The notes beneath the pieces were generated by a model. That model did no database searches. It worked only from the letters and a program-made list of their open reading frames with translations, and was not told the DNA's origin. Shown piece after piece: positions 30,827 through 33,896 of a stretch of DNA of 33,896 nucleotides. The translations under genes were made by a program, and so were the position numbers. This DNA comes from Bordetella parapertussis. GTDB taxonomy: Bacteria; Pseudomonadota; Gammaproteobacteria; Burkholderiales; SG8-41. The stretch spans positions 1 to 33,896 of the forward strand of contig CAMDSO010000038.1 in NCBI GenBank assembly GCA_945906935.1, given 5' to 3'. Each line of letters begins with the position of its first letter. The first letter of the stretch is position 1.

Positions 30827-31738
30827 ATGGACCTGCGCCAACTCGAAACCTTCGTGCATGTCGCCGAGCTCGGCAGCTTCACGCGCGCCTCCATCGTGCT
30901 GCAGGCCGCACAGCCGGCGTTGTCCAAACAGATCCGCAGACTCGAAGTCGAACTCGGACAAACGCTGTTCAGCCGCCACGGCCGCGGCATCGTGCTGACG
31001 GAGGAAGGTGCGCTGCTACTCGAACACGCGCGCGGCATCATTGAACAAGTCGCACGCGCCCGCCACGCCCTCGGCGCGATCAAGGATACGCCGCAGGGCA
31101 AGGTGGTGATCGCGACCCCGGCCGTCACCGGCAAGGTGATGACCACCGGCATCATCACCACCTTTCGTCAGCGCTTTCCGCAAGCCTCGCTTGAAATCAT
31201 CGAGGGCAAGAGCCGTTTCATCACCGAGCTGTTGCTGACCGGTCGCATCGACATCGCCATCCTCTACGACCCGCCAGCCTCGCCACTGCTCGAAATCACA
31301 CCGCTGATGAGCCACGAGCTATCGCTGTTTTCACTCGCTGGCAAGACCCTGGCGCCGAAAGGCAAACCGGTGCAATTCCGCGACCTTGGCAAATATCCGC
31401 TGATCCTGCCCGGACACCCGCACAGCATCCGCACGCTGGTGGAAACCGAAGCGGCCAAAGCCGGCGTACAGTTAAACATCGTGCTCGAAGTCGACGGCGC
31501 GTCGTTCATACTCGAACTCGTCCAGCTCGGGCACGGCTACACCCTGCTGCCAGACTTCTCGCTCAAACGCAGCAGCTTCGCGAAGACCCTGCAACTCAAT
31601 GAAATCGTCGCGCCGCGCCTGAAGCGCTCGTTGAAAGTGGCGGTCTCGACACAACGACCAGTGACGCGTATCACGCGCGAAACGGTTAAATTGATCCGAC
31701 AATATCTGGGCCCGGGTTCGGAGTTCGGAAAACGCTGA
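30827..31738 (+). CDS. LysR-family transcriptional regulator
   Basis: A 303-residue LysR-type regulator of normal length. Residues 1-60 are the winged helix-turn-helix (MDLRQLETFVHVAELGSFTR, then AQPALSKQIRRLEVELGQ and LFSRHGRGIVLTEEG), residues 61-88 the linker helix, and about 91-295 the two-lobed effector-binding domain. The effector is unknown, but LysR proteins beside TTT genes commonly sense the transported acid. It is divergent from the Bug gene starting at 30538, the classic arrangement for controlling that operon, and precedes two further Bug genes on its own strand. ATG 30827 follows TATCCTCCACC with no strong ribosome site; the fold starts at this Met, so the start is well supported. 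Analogy to TcuR, the LysR regulator of tricarballylate use, is suggestive only. Confidence 0.92.
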   Translation: MDLRQLETFVHVAELGSFTRASIVLQAAQPALSKQIRRLEVELGQTLFSRHGRGIVLTEEGALLLEHARGIIEQVARARHALGAIKDTPQGKVVIATPAVTGKVMTTGIITTFRQRFPQASLEIIEGKSRFITELLLTGRIDIAILYDPPASPLLEITPLMSHELSLFSLAGKTLAPKGKPVQFRDLGKYPLILPGHPHSIRTLVETEAAKAGVQLNIVLEVDGASFILELVQLGHGYTLLPDFSLKRSSFAKTLQLNEIVAPRLKRSLKVAVSTQRPVTRITRETVKLIRQYLGPGSEFGKR

Positions 31739-31818
31739 AACCTTTGTAAACGGACGAAAATAGATGCGCTTCAAAATGGAATTCATCATTACCGCAACGA
31801 AGGAAATTCCACCCGCGC

Positions 31819-31843
31819 GTAAGGTGCGCAGTGCGCACCTTAC
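31819..31843. repeat. Perfect 25-base palindrome just upstream of a Bug start
   Basis: GTAAGGTGCGCA (31819-31830) and TGCGCACCTTAC (31832-31843) are perfect twelve-base arms around a single G. The right arm ends ten bases before the ATG at 31854, where a ribosome site would normally be, and no other clear Shine-Dalgarno is seen. A hairpin here could mask or replace the ribosome site, or act as an operator. The arm sequence is related to the repeats at 69-95 and 15422-15432. Confidence 0.8.
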
Positions 31844-31853
31844 AATCCGCCGC

Positions 31854-32816
31854 ATGCGATCCATCGCAACCATGGCCTTGGTTGGTGCGGGCCTGACTGC
31901 CGCCCAAGCCGCCCAGGCCGCCGATGCGCCCTACCCGAACCGTCCGATCCGCCTGATTGTGTCGGGCGTGGCCGGCAGCAGCAACTTTGCCGCGCGGCTG
32001 ATTGCCAATGGTTTATCCGGTTCGCTGGGTCAACAAATCGTGGTCGACGGCCGCGAAGGCGGCGTGCTGGCTGCGGAACTGGCGGCACGCGCCGCGCCCG
32101 ACGGCTACACAATCCATTTGAACGGCAGCGCCTTGTGGCTGCTGCCCTTCATGCGCACGCGGGTGCCTTATGACGCGGTGCGCGATTTCACGCCAGTGAC
32201 GCTCGCTGTGGCAACCCCCAACGTGCTGGTGGTGCATCCGGCGGTAGCGGTGAAATCGGTGCGCGATCTGATCGCACTCGCCAAAGCCAAACCCGGCGAC
32301 CTCAACTACGCCAGCGGCAACGCCGGCACCTCCAATCATCTCGCAGCGGAGTTATTCAAATCGATGGCCGGCGTCAATATTACGCGCATCCCCTACAAGG
32401 GCGGTGCCCCGGCCATCAGCGATCTGGTCGGCGGCCAGGTCCATTTGATGTTCGGCGCTTCGCTGGCGGTGGCGCAGCATGTGCAATCCGGCCGCTTGCG
32501 TGCACTCGCGGTTACAAGTATCAAACCTTCCGCACTCGCGCCCGGATTACCCACAGTAGCTGAGGCCGGCGTGCCCGGTTACACCTCGGTGGCGATCTTC
32601 GGCGTGTTGGCCCCGGCGAAAACACCCGCCGCATTGGTCGAGCTGCTGAATCGGGAAATCGTCAAAGTCTTGCAGCTCCCCGAAGTGAAAGAGCGTTTGT
32701 TCAACGCCGGCTCCGAAGCGGTGGCGAGCAGCGCCGAGGCCTTTGGTGCGGCAATCAAAGCCGAGATGACGACGCTGGGCAAACTGATCCGCGATACGGG
32801 GATTCGTGATGACTGA
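31854..32816 (+). CDS. Bug-family TTT substrate-binding protein, GSxxWLxPF subgroup
   Basis: A 320-residue binding protein. The frame is open from 31764, but the extension would be encoded by the 25-base palindrome. ATG 31854 starts a normal signal peptide (hydrophobic 5-20, ending QAADA). The first ligand loop is strongly altered: SGVAGSSNFAAR (about 37-48) lacks the PGGG run. The second is VVDGREGGVLAAE, several residues shorter than DNRxGAxGxIG. NGSALWLLPFMRTRVPYDA marks the subgroup shared with 29570 and 32881. The rest (IPYKGGAPAISDLVGGQVH, AVTSIKPSALAPGLPTVAEAG) is typical. It follows LysR on the same strand by 115 bases. Binding of a conventional dicarboxylate is doubtful given the loop changes. 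Confidence 0.9.
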   Translation: MRSIATMALVGAGLTAAQAAQAADAPYPNRPIRLIVSGVAGSSNFAARLIANGLSGSLGQQIVVDGREGGVLAAELAARAAPDGYTIHLNGSALWLLPFMRTRVPYDAVRDFTPVTLAVATPNVLVVHPAVAVKSVRDLIALAKAKPGDLNYASGNAGTSNHLAAELFKSMAGVNITRIPYKGGAPAISDLVGGQVHLMFGASLAVAQHVQSGRLRALAVTSIKPSALAPGLPTVAEAGVPGYTSVAIFGVLAPAKTPAALVELLNREIVKVLQLPEVKERLFNAGSEAVASSAEAFGAAIKAEMTTLGKLIRDTGIRDD

Positions 32817-32880
32817 TCCATGGACACCCGCTCCTCCTGAACAGGCGCAAAGGGCTGGGGTTAGGCGGCAGTCGGCAATC

Positions 32881-33885
32881 ATGGCAACGTCTAAAAAAAT
32901 TTTCGGCCGTCACGCCCCGCCCCCTGCTGATGCGGGGACAGGACGTATTTTTAGCTTTACACTCGCTCTCGTGCTTTGCAGCGTAAGCGCCATCGCTGCC
33001 GCAACCTACCCCGATAAACCCATCCGCATGCTTACCTCTGAAGCCGGTGGCGGCAGCGATTTTGTCGCGCGTCTGGTCGCGCAGGGCATGGGCGCGCATC
33101 TCGGCCAGCGCGTGGTTGTCGATAACCGCGGCATGATCGCCGCTGAGATTGCCAAACATGCAGCGCCCGACGGTTATACGCTGCTGCTCTACGGCAGCCC
33201 CTTGTGGCTGTCGCCTTTTCTGCGCGAAAAACTGCCCTACGATCCAGTGCGCGATTACGCGCCAGTTAGTCTGGTGGTCAGCACACCTAACGTGATGGTC
33301 GTGCATCCCGGCGTAGCGGCGCAGACCGTGGGTGAATTCATTGCTCTTGCAAAGTCCACGCCCGGCATGTTGAATTACTCGAGTGCCTCCACCGGCTCGA
33401 CCCAACATCTGGCGGCGGAACTCTTTAAGAACATGGCCGGCCTCAACATCGTGCGTATCCCCTATAAAGGCAGCGGGCCCGCGCTGAACGCCGTGATTGC
33501 ATTACAGGTCCAGCTGATGTTCCCGAGCGCCGGCTCGGCCACACAACACGTCAAGGCCGGACGACTGCGCGCGCTCGCCGTCACCACCGCACAACCCTCA
33601 CCCTTGGTGCCCGGTCTGCCGACCGTCGCTGCATCCGGATTACCCGGTTACGAATCAAGCTCGCCCTTCGGCATCTTTGCGCCGGCCAACACACCGCAGG
33701 CGATCATCGCCCGCCTCAGCCGCGATATCGCGCAGGGCTTGAACGAGGCGGAAATCAAAGCGCGATTTAATGGCGCGGGCGTCGAGACCGTCGGCAGCAC
33801 GCCGCCTGAACTCGGCGCCATGGTGAAAGCGGAAATGGCAAAGTGGGGCAAGCTGATTCGCGAAGCAGGCATTCGGGAAGAATAG
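32881..33885 (+). CDS. Bug-family TTT substrate-binding protein, GSxxWLxPF subgroup
   Basis: A 334-residue binding protein. The frame is open to 32806 and overlaps the previous stop, so ATG 32809 is an alternative; ATG 32881 is chosen because it is nearer the signal peptide. Even so the n-region is long: residues 10-22 (RHAPPPADAGTGR) are encoded by a CCCCGC...GCGGGG palindrome, and the hydrophobic core starts near residue 23 (IFSFTLALVLCSVSAIAA). Loop 1 is TSEAGGGSDFVAR (about 52-64). Loop 2 is VVDNRGMIAAEIAK, lacking about six residues of the usual DNRxGAxGxIG. YGSPLWLSPFLREKLPYDP marks the subgroup. A GTG three bases after its stop (33888) may begin another gene beyond the window. Confidence 0.88.
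   Translation: MATSKKIFGRHAPPPADAGTGRIFSFTLALVLCSVSAIAAATYPDKPIRMLTSEAGGGSDFVARLVAQGMGAHLGQRVVVDNRGMIAAEIAKHAAPDGYTLLLYGSPLWLSPFLREKLPYDPVRDYAPVSLVVSTPNVMVVHPGVAAQTVGEFIALAKSTPGMLNYSSASTGSTQHLAAELFKNMAGLNIVRIPYKGSGPALNAVIALQVQLMFPSAGSATQHVKAGRLRALAVTTAQPSPLVPGLPTVAASGLPGYESSSPFGIFAPANTPQAIIARLSRDIAQGLNEAEIKARFNGAGVETVGSTPPELGAMVKAEMAKWGKLIREAGIREE
32915..32937. repeat. CCCCGC...GCGGGG palindrome within the Bug 5' coding region
   Basis: CCCCGC (32915-32920) and GCGGGG (32932-32937) flank an 11-base loop, followed by GACAGGA. It resembles the element at 4207-4222. It encodes part of the n-region of the Bug protein starting at 32881. Confidence 0.5.
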
Positions 33886-33896
33886 CCGTGACAACC

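Overview
The window is GC-rich, gene-dense bacterial DNA. The gene content (many Bug/TctC-type periplasmic solute-binding proteins of the tripartite tricarboxylate transporter (TTT) family, MmgE/PrpD proteins and a LysR regulator) is typical of Betaproteobacteria, most likely Burkholderiales or a related uncultured lineage. I support 25 protein genes: 12 Bug binding proteins, 6 MmgE/PrpD-fold proteins, 2 TcuA-like FAD dehydrogenases, a membrane-anchored heterodisulfide-reductase-like Fe-S protein with a small membrane partner, a ketopantoate-reductase-like dehydrogenase, an MscS-type channel, a LysR regulator and a probable UGSC-family selenoprotein. I see no tRNA, rRNA, CRISPR array, insertion sequence or transposase.

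Layout. (1) 165-1145 (-) is a lone Bug gene. (2) 1259-6069 (+) holds three tandem Bug paralogues followed by the UGSC gene. That gene is read as one 579-residue protein only if the in-frame TGA at 4654-4656 is decoded as selenocysteine. A hairpin of bacterial SECIS form lies directly downstream of the TGA. (3) 6245-7900 (+) is an MscS channel. (4) 8099-11700 (+) is Bug, MmgE/PrpD and a ketopantoate-reductase-like protein, closed by a bidirectional terminator shared with the convergent Bug gene 11775-12737 (-). (5) 12848-19490 (+) is TcuA-like flavoprotein, Bug, PrpD, Bug and MmgE/PrpD, closed by a second terminator. (6) 30538 down to 19582 (-) is Bug, MmgE/PrpD, TcuA-like flavoprotein, small membrane protein, Fe-S membrane protein, a tandem-repeat block, MmgE/PrpD, MmgE/PrpD and Bug. 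(7) A LysR gene (30827-31738, +) is divergent from cluster 6 and is followed by two more Bug genes up to the window end.

How the genes may work together (inference). Bug proteins capture carboxylates in the periplasm. TcuA-like flavoproteins oxidise polycarboxylates such as tricarballylate. The Hdr-like Fe-S membrane protein could carry the electrons to quinone, as TcuB does in Salmonella. MmgE/PrpD proteins dehydrate, isomerise or decarboxylate methylcitrate- or aconitate-like acids. The island therefore looks like a repeatedly duplicated toolkit for uptake and breakdown of polycarboxylic or branched organic acids. The membrane subunits TctA and TctB are absent from the window, so the Bug proteins must use transporters encoded elsewhere or act as sensors.

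Several intergenic palindromic repeat families are scattered between genes. In two Bug genes such repeats appear to have become part of the coding sequence ahead of the signal peptide. The strongest item for follow-up is the UGSC selenoprotein and its candidate SECIS. Next are the diverged active-site motifs of the MmgE/PrpD set and the flavoprotein/Fe-S membrane module.
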